NCBI RefSeq assembly: GCF_009807035.1
Contig: NZ_WUBI01000005.1
Coordinates: 111,525 to 175,524 of the forward strand
Origin: Paenibacillus dendrobii
GTDB lineage: Bacteria > Bacillota > Bacilli > Paenibacillales > Paenibacillaceae
DNA length: 64,000 bases
Reading direction: 5' to 3'
The notes below the pieces were generated by a model. That model was not told the origin of the DNA. It worked only from the letters and a program-made list of their open reading frames with translations, and did no database searches. The translations under genes and the position numbers were made by a program. Positions 9,435 to 17,807 of this stretch are shown in pieces. How positions within the stretch are numbered: position 1 is the stretch's first letter; the number at the start of each line of letters is the position of its first letter.

Positions 9435-10664
9435 TTACCCCTCGTTGCTTATTGCTTCAAGCTTTTGCTTATTACGCCCTGTGATTCTCTTTCCCCATGA
9501 AAGGGACAGAACCAGGCTCAGTACCAGAACGATGGCTCCAAAGGAATAAGGCAGGTTCACGTGCACATCGAATAAAATCCCGGCAAGCGCCGGGCCGAAA
9601 ATATTGCCCAGGCTCATATAGGCATTGTTCATCCCCATTACGAAGCCCTGCTCCTCGCTTCCAGCCATTTTGGAAAGAACCGTATTGATCGCCGGTCTCA
9701 TAATGGATGTGAATGTGAAGAATATCAGGATCAGGACCATGTTATACCAGAAGTTCCCAGATAACAACATCAGCACCATCATGATCGCAGAAATCAGGAA
9801 AGACACGTTGATGAGCTTATTTTCGCCAAACCGATGCAGCAGCTTGTTGATCAGCGCACCTTGGACCACAACGCCCACGAGCGCACCGACGGTGATCATG
9901 ACCGAAATCTCTTTGGTCGTGTAGCCGTATTTGTTATCCACGAACAAGCTGAATACCGCTTCAAAATTGACGAGGCCGAACGTTAACGTAAACACCAGGA
10001 TCAAATAGATGAAGTACGGTGCTTTCACCGAAGTGATCAGCTGTTTCACAATACTTTCTCGTTTTTGCTGTGATTGTCTTGCCGCCTGCAGACGCTCTTC
10101 GGACAAGGTTTCTTTCAGCATAAAAAAGGACAGGACCGTTGCAATCGCCGCCACCAGCGCCGAAATGTAAAAAGGAGCACGAAGACCCAAATCCGCAAGA
10201 AATCCGCCGATGCCCGGTCCGATAACAAATCCAAGAGACATTGCGGCCCCCAGCATGCCGAGACCTTTTCCCCGCGTATCCTCTGTCGTGCTGTCGGCCA
10301 CATAGGCCATCATGGCCGGAACCATCATGGCCGCGCCAATGCCGCCAAGGAAGCGGGAGACATAGAGCAGCCACATGACACCCGCGATCGCAAATAAAAA
10401 TTGGGAGAGCGTGAACAGCACGAGTCCCAGCACAATCATCCGTTTCCGTCCGTATTTATCGGACCATTCACCCGCTAGCGGCGAAAACAAAAATTGCGTC
10501 AATCCGGAGGCGGCAATCAGATAACCCGCGGCCGTTCCTCCGGCATTAAAATCCTCTAACAGCTTGGGCAGGATCGGAATGACGAGGCCGATGCCCAACA
10601 TGGCAATAAACATATTGATCATCAATACAATGAGAGACTTGTTGGTTTTGGTGCCGGATGACAT
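9435..10664 (-). CDS. MFS multidrug efflux transporter (DHA1 family)
   Basis: This 409-residue membrane protein has about 12 hydrophobic segments. DHA1 motifs are clear: GPLAGxxxDKYGRKRM-type loop 2-3 (LAGEWSDKYGRKRMIVLG), FLGGIGAAMMVPAMMAYVAD, and motif C GFVIGPGIGGFLADLG in segment 5, which marks proton antiporters. The closest known types are NorA/Bmr/TetA-like drug:proton antiporters. I chose the ATG at 10664 rather than 10688 because AAAAGGAG lies just upstream of it. The TetR regulator gene is directly upstream on the same strand, suggesting an inducible efflux operon. Confidence 0.9.
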   Translation of the reverse strand: MSSGTKTNKSLIVLMINMFIAMLGIGLVIPILPKLLEDFNAGGTAAGYLIAASGLTQFLFSPLAGEWSDKYGRKRMIVLGLVLFTLSQFLFAIAGVMWLLYVSRFLGGIGAAMMVPAMMAYVADSTTEDTRGKGLGMLGAAMSLGFVIGPGIGGFLADLGLRAPFYISALVAAIATVLSFFMLKETLSEERLQAARQSQQKRESIVKQLITSVKAPYFIYLILVFTLTFGLVNFEAVFSLFVDNKYGYTTKEISVMITVGALVGVVVQGALINKLLHRFGENKLINVSFLISAIMMVLMLLSGNFWYNMVLILIFFTFTSIMRPAINTVLSKMAGSEEQGFVMGMNNAYMSLGNIFGPALAGILFDVHVNLPYSFGAIVLVLSLVLSLSWGKRITGRNKQKLEAISNEG

Positions 10665-10713
10665 GAGTGTTAGTTCTCCTTTTCGCATCTTAAGGATTTT
10701 CTGTCGATTATCC

Positions 10714-11610
10714 TTAATTTAAATAACTTTTGATTTGCGGCATCGACGCCAGTCGGCCTGCCAGTCCGGCCAATTCTTCAATCTGCTGCAGATTGAGCAG
10801 CATCCCCTGCACGATGAATCTGCGCGGCGTCGGGCTTTTCAGCTCCTGGTCAAGCAAAAGGATCGAATCGCGCACGTCCTGCTCTTCTTTTCCGGATTTC
10901 GAAAGCGAATCCGCTCTGCGGTACATCCGGCAGATGAGGCCTTCCACGCTATCCGTCTCCGGCTCCGTGATGTCGCATCTCAAATATTCGGGGTAGTTAT
11001 GCTCGCCGAGAATCGGCTTCAGGCCCTCTTCCTTCATGAGCCCTTCCGCCATATAATCCAGCATCTTCAAAATATAATAGGATAGCTCTTTCATGCTAAT
11101 GGCCGCATTTTCCAAAATGACCAGGCCGCTGTATTGCTCGAGAAGCGCCAGCAGCGAGTACACCAAATCTACGGCATACGGCTCGATCCGGGGGCCATAG
11201 ACGGTGTGGAACATCTTTTCGTAATGCCGGATCATCCTCCCGCGCATGGCCCCCGATGCTTTCAAGACCTCCTCGTTGTACGAGTTGGGATTTTCCGTAA
11301 TGAGCATCCGGATCAAATCGCGATGCGCGAGTGAATCCTGAAGCTGCAGCTCGATCTGATCTCTCAGGCTGTCGGCCGACGTCGTATGTACCTGGTTCAT
11401 GCTGGCCTGCAGTTTGACATATAACCGGTCGTTTATCATATGAAAAATGGACAGAAGAAGCTGGTCCTTGGATTTGTAGTGCTGATACAGCGTTGCTTTG
11501 GACATGCCGCAACCCTCGGCAATATCCTGCATGGTTGAACCGTTAAAGCCCTTGCGGGAGAAAATATGAATGGCAGCATCCATGATTTCCTGTTTACGGT
11601 CGCTCGTCAT
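10714..11610 (-). CDS. TetR/AcrR family transcriptional regulator
   Basis: This 298-residue regulator has an N-terminal helix-turn-helix of the TetR type: IMDAAIHIFSRKGFNGSTMQDIAEGCGMSKATLYQHYKSKDQLL, residues 8-52. The long C-terminal ligand-binding part is bigger than in classical TetR (about 200). It is upstream of, and in the same direction as, the MFS gene with 49 bases between, so it most likely represses its own operon and responds to a substrate of the pump. An imperfect inverted repeat upstream is a candidate operator. Confidence 0.9.
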   Translation of the reverse strand: MTSDRKQEIMDAAIHIFSRKGFNGSTMQDIAEGCGMSKATLYQHYKSKDQLLLSIFHMINDRLYVKLQASMNQVHTTSADSLRDQIELQLQDSLAHRDLIRMLITENPNSYNEEVLKASGAMRGRMIRHYEKMFHTVYGPRIEPYAVDLVYSLLALLEQYSGLVILENAAISMKELSYYILKMLDYMAEGLMKEEGLKPILGEHNYPEYLRCDITEPETDSVEGLICRMYRRADSLSKSGKEEQDVRDSILLLDQELKSPTPRRFIVQGMLLNLQQIEELAGLAGRLASMPQIKSYLN

Positions 11611-11647
11611 GGCTTTTTCACTTCCTCATTGAATTTCACTACCCAAA

Positions 11648-11684
11648 AAAACTACACGGTTTTGCAACTAAACGATGCAGTTTT
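11648..11684. promoter_or_regulatory. Candidate TetR operator (imperfect inverted repeat)
   Basis: Two 18-base arms, AAAACTACACGGTTTTGC and the complement of ACTAAACGATGCAGTTTT, match at 13 of 18 positions around one central base. The element lies 38-74 bases upstream of the TetR start, where an autoregulatory operator would be expected. Confidence 0.45.
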
Positions 11685-11883
11685 ATCGAATTATAACTTG
11701 CTGTGCCCATCCCGTCAAGACATAGAATGAACCTTCGACAAACCCGCAGGACAACCCGTTATTTGCCGAAATATTACAGAAAATAAAGTGATAGCGCACT
11801 CATATTATGACAAACGTTTTGATAGACAAGTGATATATTGAAGTTGCACTTATGAATAAGTGTATAAAATGGAGGGATTAAAC

Positions 11884-12045
11884 ATGGAAAATTTCGAAAA
11901 CGAATTGCTGCTTTCCGACGAAGAGGCACAAGAATCTCAAATCGAGGACATTGAAGAAAGCGAAGACGAGGAAGAAGAAGACGAAGAAGCTGAATTTGAA
12001 TCCGAAGAAGAAGATTCCGAGGAAGACGAAAATTCCGAGCAATAA
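11884..12045 (+). CDS. Small extremely acidic protein, unknown function
   Basis: This is a 53-residue protein beginning MENFENELLL. Its C-terminal two thirds consist almost only of Glu, Asp and Ser (runs such as EDEEEEDEEAEFESEEED). It has no membrane segment or cysteine and is predicted to be disordered. The start is supported by TGGAGGGATTAAAC just before the ATG; an upstream in-frame ATG lacks a ribosome binding site. A terminator follows at once, so it is a complete single-gene unit. It could be a chaperone-like or cation-buffering peptide, or bind a basic partner. I do not recognise a named family. Confidence 0.7.
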   Translation: MENFENELLLSDEEAQESQIEDIEESEDEEEEDEEAEFESEEEDSEEDENSEQ

Positions 12046-12091
12046 TGGTATCAAATCCCTTCTCCCAGAACTGCATACTATTTATAAACCC

Positions 12092-12122
12092 AACCTGTTC
12101 AGACATGAACAGGTTTTTCATT
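12092..12122 (+). terminator. Terminator after the small acidic gene
   Basis: A perfect 10 bp stem AACCTGTTCA/TGAACAGGTT has a GACA loop, followed by TTTTCATT. Confidence 0.85.
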
Positions 12123-12155
12123 GTTGCGGCTGCTTGATGTTATCGCATAACAAAC

Positions 12156-12188
12156 AGGCGTTAGACCCGTTAACGGGGTCCAACGCCT
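12156..12188. terminator. Terminator hairpin after ppaC
   Basis: The stem AGGCGTTRGACCCCGTT is nearly self-complementary. It lies just beyond the ppaC stop, with moderately T-rich flanks on both sides. Confidence 0.7.
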
Positions 12189-12211
12189 TTATTTTGAAAA
12201 AGGAAGCAGCT

Positions 12212-13141
12212 TTATTTACTCAATGTTTCCGTCAGAACAGGAACGATTTGCGATTTGCGGGATACAACGCCTTTAAGTACAGCCGTATTATTCTCGAGCT
12301 TCACGTTATACGCGGTTTCAACGGCCGGAGCGTTCTTGCCCAGTGCCAGGGCTACGGAATCATTGTTCAGGATATCGGTAACCACGAATACGAACAGATC
12401 CAGGCCTTTTTGGTTGATAATGTTGTTCAGGGCGTCTTCAAGCTCTGTTTGGCGGTTCAGAACGTCGTTCGTATCTACGACATTGACTTGAGCGATCTCC
12501 ACTTTGTGACTGCCCATTTGGAATTCCTTCGCGTCCAGGGAAATGAGCTCAGCAATCGTTTTGCTGCTCATGTCGGCTCCGGCTTTCAGCATTTCCAGGC
12601 CATACTCTTCCAGGTTCACGCCGGCGATGTCAGCCAATTCGCGAACGGCTGCCACGTCTTCATCGGTGCAGGTAGGGGATTTAAGCAGCAGCGTATCCGA
12701 AACAATCGCCGATACCATAAGACCGGCCATTTCCTTGGTTACGGCCACATTTTTTTCTTTGAAAATCTTGTTCAGGATCGTAGCGGTGCAGCCTACGGGC
12801 TCAGCACGGTAATACAGCGGATGGCTTGTCTCGAAATTCGCGATGCGGTGGTGGTCGATAACCTCCGTCACGCGCACTTGATCGATATCGTCAGCGCTTT
12901 GCTGGCGTTCATTGTGGTCGACGAGAATAACTTCGGACACTTCCCCAGCCACTTTTTCCACGAGGCGCGGAGCCGCTACCTTGAAAGTATCCAGCGCATA
13001 CTGCGTTTCACCGTTGACATTGCCCAGACGTACGGCTTCGGTATCGAAACCGAGCTGGTTCTTCAAATAGGAATAAACAATAGCTGATGTGATCGTGTCC
13101 GTATCCGGATTTTTATGTCCGAAAATCAATGTTTTAGCCAT
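12212..13141 (-). CDS. ppaC: Manganese-dependent inorganic pyrophosphatase
   Basis: This 309-residue family II pyrophosphatase of the DHH superfamily hydrolyses PPi to phosphate and so drives biosynthetic reactions. Visible motifs: FGHKNPDTDT (metal ligands His and Asp, residues 7-16), VDHNE, the DHH signature in VIDHHRIANF near residue 98, AIVSDT, and the C-terminal GVVSRKSQIVP substrate loop with its SRK residues. It lacks the CBS insert of regulated relatives (length about 309 is the simple form). It is a single gene with its own promoter and terminator. Confidence 0.97.
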   Translation of the reverse strand: MAKTLIFGHKNPDTDTITSAIVYSYLKNQLGFDTEAVRLGNVNGETQYALDTFKVAAPRLVEKVAGEVSEVILVDHNERQQSADDIDQVRVTEVIDHHRIANFETSHPLYYRAEPVGCTATILNKIFKEKNVAVTKEMAGLMVSAIVSDTLLLKSPTCTDEDVAAVRELADIAGVNLEEYGLEMLKAGADMSSKTIAELISLDAKEFQMGSHKVEIAQVNVVDTNDVLNRQTELEDALNNIINQKGLDLFVFVVTDILNNDSVALALGKNAPAVETAYNVKLENNTAVLKGVVSRKSQIVPVLTETLSK

Positions 13142-13207
13142 GAGTTTTCATATCTCCTTATCATGTATAAAGTACAGACATTCCAGAAATGTCTTGGTCT
13201 ACATTCG

Positions 13208-13236
13208 ATTATAGCGGTAATCTGGTAATATTCCAA
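13208..13236 (-). promoter_or_regulatory. Sigma-A promoter of ppaC
   Basis: TTGGAA and a perfect TATAAT are separated by exactly 17 bp on the minus strand, about 65 bases upstream of the ppaC start. Confidence 0.75.
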
Positions 13237-13271
13237 TTCCTTTACAGAGATTTATTTACAGATGCAAAGGA

Positions 13272-13616
13272 TCAGGCTTCTTGAACCGTTTTTCTCGGAA
13301 TCTCGTTCAAGGGCAGTCCTTCTTTATAGTAAAGCGATGGCTGCAGCAGAACATAAAAAATATGAGTGCGCGTGAAGCCTTGATTTTGTAAATGTCCGTC
13401 TATCATCTTCGCAATGGCGTCATGCTTCTCCTGCTCCCTTGGAAACATGAAGATCTCAACCGACTGCGGGCTGTTTGTGATTTTTTCCACATGCAAAAGC
13501 TCAATTTTTACGATTTCCTGCGGAATGTTGGCGATGGCTGCCAACTCTTCGATAATAGCGGGTGCGACAGTTTCTACCACTGTTTTCTCAAATCCCGTAA
13601 ATCTGACAAAAGGCAA
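13272..13616 (-). CDS. DUF1904 family protein
   Basis: This is a 114-residue protein starting PFVRFTGFEKTVVETVAPAIIEELA. The pattern of a beta strand then an amphipathic helix, with EIFMFPREQEKHDAIAKMID, resembles the tautomerase-like fold of the DUF1904 family. Function is unknown. The start codon is a TTG at 13616, supported by GAAGGGAACAGCT upstream. It is flanked by ppaC and gpmA, both on the same strand but separated by their own control sequences. Confidence 0.7.
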   Translation of the reverse strand: MPFVRFTGFEKTVVETVAPAIIEELAAIANIPQEIVKIELLHVEKITNSPQSVEIFMFPREQEKHDAIAKMIDGHLQNQGFTRTHIFYVLLQPSLYYKEGLPLNEIPRKTVQEA

Positions 13617-13679
13617 AGCTGTTCCCTTCTTTCTTGAGGTTGGTGTATCAAGTGTACTGGTATAATATACCCTACCACA

Positions 13680-13718
13680 AAAACACCGGAGGAGTCACCT
13701 CGCGAAAGGGACTCCTCC
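13680..13718 (-). terminator. Terminator after gpmA
   Basis: The stem GGAGGAGTC/GACTCCTCC is followed on the minus strand by GGTGTTTTTGTGG, just after the gpmA stop. Confidence 0.82.
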
Positions 13719-13730
13719 ATGAACTTACAG

Positions 13731-14480
13731 CTACTCCATGATTTTCGACGGGTTGGCCACCACATCGATCTTCTCCTGCACCCGCTCTTCATCGCCGAGA
13801 AAATGGCGGTTAAGCGGCCTCAGGTTATCATCCAGCTCATACAGAATTGGCACGGCGGTTGGAATATTCAAATCCACGATATCCTCATCGCTGATTTCTT
13901 CCAGGACTTTCATTAGCGCCCGGAGACTGTTGCCATGCGCCACGACCAGCACCTTTTTGCCGGCCTTGATCTGGGGTACGATTTCCGCTTCCCAATAAGG
14001 AACCACCCTTGCAATGGTATCCTTCAAGCTTTCGCCCAGCGGAATCTCCTGCTCGGTCAAGCGACCGTAGCGCTTATCCTTTTGCGGATACCGGTCATCC
14101 TCGGCAGTAATCTGAAGCGGCGGCACGTCGAAACTTCTTCGCCACAATTGCACCTGTTCGGCCCCATACTTCTCCGCCGTCTCTTGCTTGTTCAATCCTT
14201 GAAGCGCGCCATAATGACGCTCGTTCAGCTTCCAGCTTTTGTGGATCGGAATCCAGAGAAGATCATTAGCGTCAAGTATGTAGTTCAGCGTCTTGATCGC
14301 CCTTTTCAGGACAGAGGTAAACGCGATATCGATCTCGTAGGGTACCTTTTTGAGCAATTCTCCGGCTTTGATCGCTTCACGGACGCCTTTTTCCGTCAGA
14401 TCAACATCCGTCCAGCCAGTAAAACGGTTCTCCTGATTCCATATGCTTTCGCCGTGTCTTACCAGAACGACTTTGAACAT
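13731..14480 (-). CDS. gpmA: 2,3-bisphosphoglycerate-dependent phosphoglycerate mutase
   Basis: This 249-residue glycolytic enzyme interconverts 3- and 2-phosphoglycerate. The catalytic LVRHGESIWNQENRFTGW (phosphohistidine in RHG, residues 8-10), LNERHYGALQGLNK, SLKDTIARVVPYW and VVAHGNSLRALMK (second catalytic His) are complete. Length fits the dPGM class. The ATG at 14480 has GGGAGG upstream. It is a single gene ended by a strong terminator. Confidence 0.97.
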   Translation of the reverse strand: MFKVVLVRHGESIWNQENRFTGWTDVDLTEKGVREAIKAGELLKKVPYEIDIAFTSVLKRAIKTLNYILDANDLLWIPIHKSWKLNERHYGALQGLNKQETAEKYGAEQVQLWRRSFDVPPLQITAEDDRYPQKDKRYGRLTEQEIPLGESLKDTIARVVPYWEAEIVPQIKAGKKVLVVAHGNSLRALMKVLEEISDEDIVDLNIPTAVPILYELDDNLRPLNRHFLGDEERVQEKIDVVANPSKIME

Positions 14481-14639
14481 GGCTATCTATACCTCCCTCA
14501 CTGATTCGGCTGCGCGGATTGCACAGTCTATTGTTTGCCTATCCTATTTTTTTAAACCTTATTCCGTTCTTTGATGCATGCGTACCGTATTATTGTTCGA
14601 TGTGAGACATTTCAGTTTGAAGATGTGGTAGCGATGCAT

Positions 14640-14668
14640 TTGCTCCTTCATCCCCTGTACTGTAAAAT
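14640..14668 (+). promoter_or_regulatory. Sigma-A promoter of the DinB-family gene
   Basis: TTGCTC and TAAAAT with a 17 bp spacer end about 20 bases before the AAGGAGG ribosome binding site. Confidence 0.6.
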
Positions 14669-14707
14669 TGAATGGAAATTACATATTGTAAGGAGGAACA
14701 TTTTCAC

Positions 14708-15169
14708 ATGAGAGACGGTTATATATTCGGACTCATGCTGCGTACGCGCAGCAACATCATCCAAAAAGTCGAAAAACTTCCTGAGGAAAAACGCAACGTG
14801 ATTCCCGAAGGATTCAACAACAGCATTCACTGGCAGATCGGGCATCTGCTGACAGTAACGAATTTAATCGCATTCCAGTTCGCGGGGAAAGAATCCGTCA
14901 TTCCGGAAAGCTATAAAACATTCTTCGGTAATGGCACCAAGCCTTCCGATTGGACGGAAGAGCCACCGGCTTGGGATGCGCTGATCGAAGAGCTGACCCA
15001 GCAATGCAAGCTGATTGAGGATACTTTCAGCGGCAAGCTTCAGGAGCCTCTGACGATGAAAGAGAATTTTGCCAAAGCGGAAACCGTCGACGAAGCCCTT
15101 TTCGTAAATATCAACCACGAAAACTCGCATTTGGGCATGATCAGCGCGATGCTGAAGGTGCTAGGCTAA
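14708..15169 (+). CDS. DinB family protein
   Basis: This 153-residue protein is predicted to be a four-helix bundle. HWQIGHLLTVTN (around residue 45) and NINHENSHLGMISAML at the C-terminus supply the widely spaced histidines that form the metal site of DinB/YfiT-like proteins. Relatives include thiol transferases and damage-inducible proteins of unknown reaction, so the substrate is open. I chose the ATG at 14708, seven bases after AAGGAGG, instead of the upstream in-frame start. Confidence 0.85.
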   Translation: MRDGYIFGLMLRTRSNIIQKVEKLPEEKRNVIPEGFNNSIHWQIGHLLTVTNLIAFQFAGKESVIPESYKTFFGNGTKPSDWTEEPPAWDALIEELTQQCKLIEDTFSGKLQEPLTMKENFAKAETVDEALFVNINHENSHLGMISAMLKVLG

Positions 15170-15176
15170 AACAAAG

Positions 15177-15206
15177 ATACCCTGGCTTGAAAAGAAGTCA
15201 GGGTAT
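15177..15206. terminator. Terminator between the DinB and yxlG-like genes
   Basis: The 12 bp stem ATACCCTGGCTT/AAGTCAGGGTAT contains one G-U pair and is followed by TTCTTAT on the plus strand. It lies between convergent genes. Confidence 0.75.
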
Positions 15207-15256
15207 TTCTTATATCCATATTATTACATATGATGTTAGATCGGTAAATAACTTTT

Positions 15257-16036
15257 CTATATTTTGGATTTTTTATATTTGACCATAGATACAGCGCCAG
15301 CAAAAAAGACAGCCATGCAGAGAATGCTAATTGCAAGAGCTCCCGCCTTGCCCGTATCCCCGCCTTCCCGCTGAAGGAACGTGATGGCTAACTGAGGAAG
15401 CGCCCCGGGACTCCAAGCCAAATATTCAGGAATCATGCCGTACATTAGGGATAGCAGCAGGGCTGCGCCCAAGCTGACAAAAGCAATTCCCGCCGCAGGA
15501 TTCAGAAGAGAACTGACCAGCAGCGTGAGCGACCCCGCGAACCACATCCACAGCAGATAAAACAGTCCTGCTTTGACTGCTGCAGCCGCGTCAACCGGAC
15601 CGATCATTTGCGCGGTATAATACCAGGCACCCGCGTAGCCGAGCACGAAGGAAACGGTAATCAGCGACAGCATGCTCATCCATTTGGCTGCCGTATAAGA
15701 CACAAACGACACAGGCTTGGAGAAAATCATCTGGGAAACGCCGCTCTGGCGCTCTCCCGAAATCATCGTCATCAATGATAGCACCAAGATGAGCAGTCCG
15801 ACGGAATTGTATTGGCTAAGCGTCTGCGCCATCACCTCCGCTCCCGAAGGCGGCTCCATCGTAATCGTCATGCCTTTGGGCATGTTTCCCGCCGATTTCA
15901 GGATTTCCGGCATGAAACGGGTCACGATCGGCTGCATCACCCCCAGCATTAAAAAGACCAGCGGCACCCATAACCATTTATAGCTCCGTCCCATCTCCAG
16001 CATTTCTTTGCGAAAAAACAATCTGAACTGCCTCAT
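15257..16036 (-). CDS. yxlG: ABC transporter permease, YxlG-like
   Basis: This 259-residue membrane protein has about six hydrophobic segments. The ABC-2 type pattern includes FRKEMLEMGRSYKWLWVPLVF at the start and ISGERQSGVSQMIFSKPVSFVSYTAAKW in the cytoplasmic loop that docks on the ATPase. It overlaps the ATPase gene by 4 bases (ATGA). Together they match yxlF-yxlG of the B. subtilis sigY operon, whose transported substrate is unknown (a bacteriocin-like compound has been suggested). Confidence 0.87.
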   Translation of the reverse strand: MRQFRLFFRKEMLEMGRSYKWLWVPLVFLMLGVMQPIVTRFMPEILKSAGNMPKGMTITMEPPSGAEVMAQTLSQYNSVGLLILVLSLMTMISGERQSGVSQMIFSKPVSFVSYTAAKWMSMLSLITVSFVLGYAGAWYYTAQMIGPVDAAAAVKAGLFYLLWMWFAGSLTLLVSSLLNPAAGIAFVSLGAALLLSLMYGMIPEYLAWSPGALPQLAITFLQREGGDTGKAGALAISILCMAVFFAGAVSMVKYKKSKI

Positions 16037-16953
16037 GCCTGCACCACCTTCATGAATAAATCCTCCAGCGTGCTTTGCCCCGATTCGAATTTGCGGAAAA
16101 TGACGTGATGAGCTACCGCGTCCTCCATCAACTCATGCGACGCTTGCTCCACGTCCGCAACCGTCAGTTCCGCCCGTGTTCCGGCAATCTCTGCTTGAAG
16201 AACAAAGGCTTTATTGCCGACCGAAGCCAGCCAATCTTGGGATGCCTTCTCACCGCCGACTTCCATCCGGATCACAGGCTCGCTGTACTCTCTGCGGATA
16301 TGCTCCAGGTTGCCCTGCAGTGCGATTTCTCCGGCTTTAATCATGAGAATTTCATCACAAATCTCTTCGGCATCATGCAGGACATGCGTCGAGAACAGGA
16401 CTGTCGTTTCGCGGCGGATGCGCTGAAGCAGGCTGAGTACATCCTTCCGTCCTGCGGGGTCCAGCGCGGAGACCGGCTCGTCCAGAATGAGCAATTTGGG
16501 GCGATGGATCAAGGCCTGCGCCAAACCCAACCTCTGCTTCATCCCGCCGGAGTAACCTCCTATTTTTCGTTGTCCATCTGCGCCAAGGCCTACGGCCTCC
16601 AGCCACTCTCCGGTCTTCAGCGCCGCCTCTCGGGTTGTAAGCCCGGCAAGTTCTCCGGCATAGTTCAAAAATTCTTTGCCACTCATCCATGGATAGAATA
16701 CCGGCATTTGCGGCAAATATCCGATATAGGGCCTGCGATCAAGCACGGGTTTTCCGCCAACCCGCAATTGAATAGATCCTTCCGTCGGCTGAAGCAGACC
16801 CGCAAGCATGCTGATCGTTGTCGTTTTCCCTGCTCCGTTTGGTCCGAGGAGGGCTGCGCAGCTGCCTTCGGCCACCGAAAACGAAATCCCCTTTACTACC
16901 GTACGCTCCTTGAAACGCTTGGTTAATCCGTCAACCTGAAGCAGCGGCGTCAT
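16033..16953 (-). CDS. yxlF: ABC transporter ATP-binding protein, YxlF-like
   Basis: This 306-residue ATPase has Walker A GPNGAGKTTT (about residue 38), the signature YSGGMKQRLGLAQAL, Walker B LLILDEPVSALDP and the H-loop STHVLHDAEE. The C-terminal 90 residues are the usual accessory region of ABC-2 exporters. I chose the ATG at 16953, preceded by GGAAGGAAGG, rather than an upstream start inside the previous gene. It overlaps both neighbours by 4 bases, showing tight translational coupling. Confidence 0.93.
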   Translation of the reverse strand: MTPLLQVDGLTKRFKERTVVKGISFSVAEGSCAALLGPNGAGKTTTISMLAGLLQPTEGSIQLRVGGKPVLDRRPYIGYLPQMPVFYPWMSGKEFLNYAGELAGLTTREAALKTGEWLEAVGLGADGQRKIGGYSGGMKQRLGLAQALIHRPKLLILDEPVSALDPAGRKDVLSLLQRIRRETTVLFSTHVLHDAEEICDEILMIKAGEIALQGNLEHIRREYSEPVIRMEVGGEKASQDWLASVGNKAFVLQAEIAGTRAELTVADVEQASHELMEDAVAHHVIFRKFESGQSTLEDLFMKVVQA

Positions 16954-17147
16954 GAAGCATCCTTCCTTCCGATGACAAAGTAGGCTACGGAGCCCAGCAG
17001 GTTGCCGCACAATATAATGATCACCCATAACCACTTGGGTCCCCGTGTTGATGCCGCTTTATATAGAGATATGAGACCCACTACAGCCAGGATCAGCTGG
17101 ATGACAATCAGCGGTGCAATTAAATTCCATGGAATGTCCGTACTCAT
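16950..17147 (-). CDS. yxlE: Small PLDc_N-domain membrane protein, YxlE-like
   Basis: This 65-residue protein has two hydrophobic segments and the pattern GPKWLWVIIILCGNLLGSVAYFVIGRK, typical of the short N-terminal domain of cardiolipin synthases (PLDc_N) that also occurs alone. In B. subtilis YxlE is one of the sigY operon proteins that modulate SigY. The start is the ATG at 17147 behind AAGGGGG. Confidence 0.88.
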   Translation of the reverse strand: MSTDIPWNLIAPLIVIQLILAVVGLISLYKAASTRGPKWLWVIIILCGNLLGSVAYFVIGRKDAS

Positions 17148-17170
17148 GTGTTTTCCCCCTTGTATTTTTT

Positions 17171-17401
17171 CTATTTGTTTTGATTTTTTTGCCGCTCTTT
17201 TCTCCGCGGCCAGTAAATATAGATGAACCAATAAGCGATAAGCGGACTCGGGCACTGAATCAATCCGACAATGCCCCAGATCCAGTAATACTTCGTATGC
17301 CGGCGTGCATTCATGAACAGCCAGGAACTTTGGGCAAGCAGGATACATATAACCAAAACAATTCCCCAGACGGGTATTGAATCCGAATGTGTGCTATGCA
17401 T
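17171..17401 (-). CDS. yxlD: Small membrane protein, YxlD-like
   Basis: This 76-residue protein has two predicted transmembrane helices (IPVWGIVLVICILLAQSSWLF and IWGIVGLIQCPSPLIAYWFIY) and a basic tail. Size, topology and operon position match YxlD, which together with YxlC restrains SigY at the membrane. It overlaps the upstream gene by 8 bases. Confidence 0.8.
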   Translation of the reverse strand: MHSTHSDSIPVWGIVLVICILLAQSSWLFMNARRHTKYYWIWGIVGLIQCPSPLIAYWFIYIYWPRRKERQKNQNK

Positions 17402-17807
17402 GACCTGACTTCACCTTCTTCCTGGATTTGCGAATGAACCGCAAGGCATAGGCGATGACGCCAACCATGACAACGCCTTGAATAACAACAAAAATGGCAA
17501 AGCTGCTTGCCGCCAAAAACATATTTCCACCGATAATGAAAAGCGCAACGATTAGAAACATCGCCCATTCCAGGGCGGCGCGTTTATGCAGCTTTTGCCT
17601 GTGCTCCGCTACGAGCTGCTCCAAGTCGTGGAGCGCAGGAGGCTCCGGATGCCGAATGGTCGCATCCATCCGGTCGAATCCATGCAGCAGCTGCGCGATC
17701 AGATCCTGATCCTCCGCGGAACTTTCTTCGTCCAGCTTCATCCCCTGCGGCGGCAAGTCGGGTGTCCTCGGCCCCATGCTCCCATGTTTCCGTTTATTCC
17801 ATTTCAT
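17394..17807 (-). CDS. yxlC: SigY antagonist candidate, YxlC-like
   Basis: This 137-residue protein has a hydrophilic N-terminal part of about 80 residues and two transmembrane helices (ALEWAMFLIVALFIIGGNMF, FAIFVVIQGVVMVGVIAYAL). This is the layout of a membrane-bound anti-sigma factor, with the cytoplasmic domain holding the sigma factor. It overlaps the end of sigY by 14 bases. The match to YxlC rests on operon position and topology more than on sequence I can verify. Confidence 0.8.
   Translation of the reverse strand: MKWNKRKHGSMGPRTPDLPPQGMKLDEESSAEDQDLIAQLLHGFDRMDATIRHPEPPALHDLEQLVAEHRQKLHKRAALEWAMFLIVALFIIGGNMFLAASSFAIFVVIQGVVMVGVIAYALRFIRKSRKKVKSGHA

Noticed and set aside
11951..13087. 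378-codon plus-strand frame
   Set aside because: It is antisense to ppaC, begins inside the small acidic gene in another frame, and ppaC is unmistakable.
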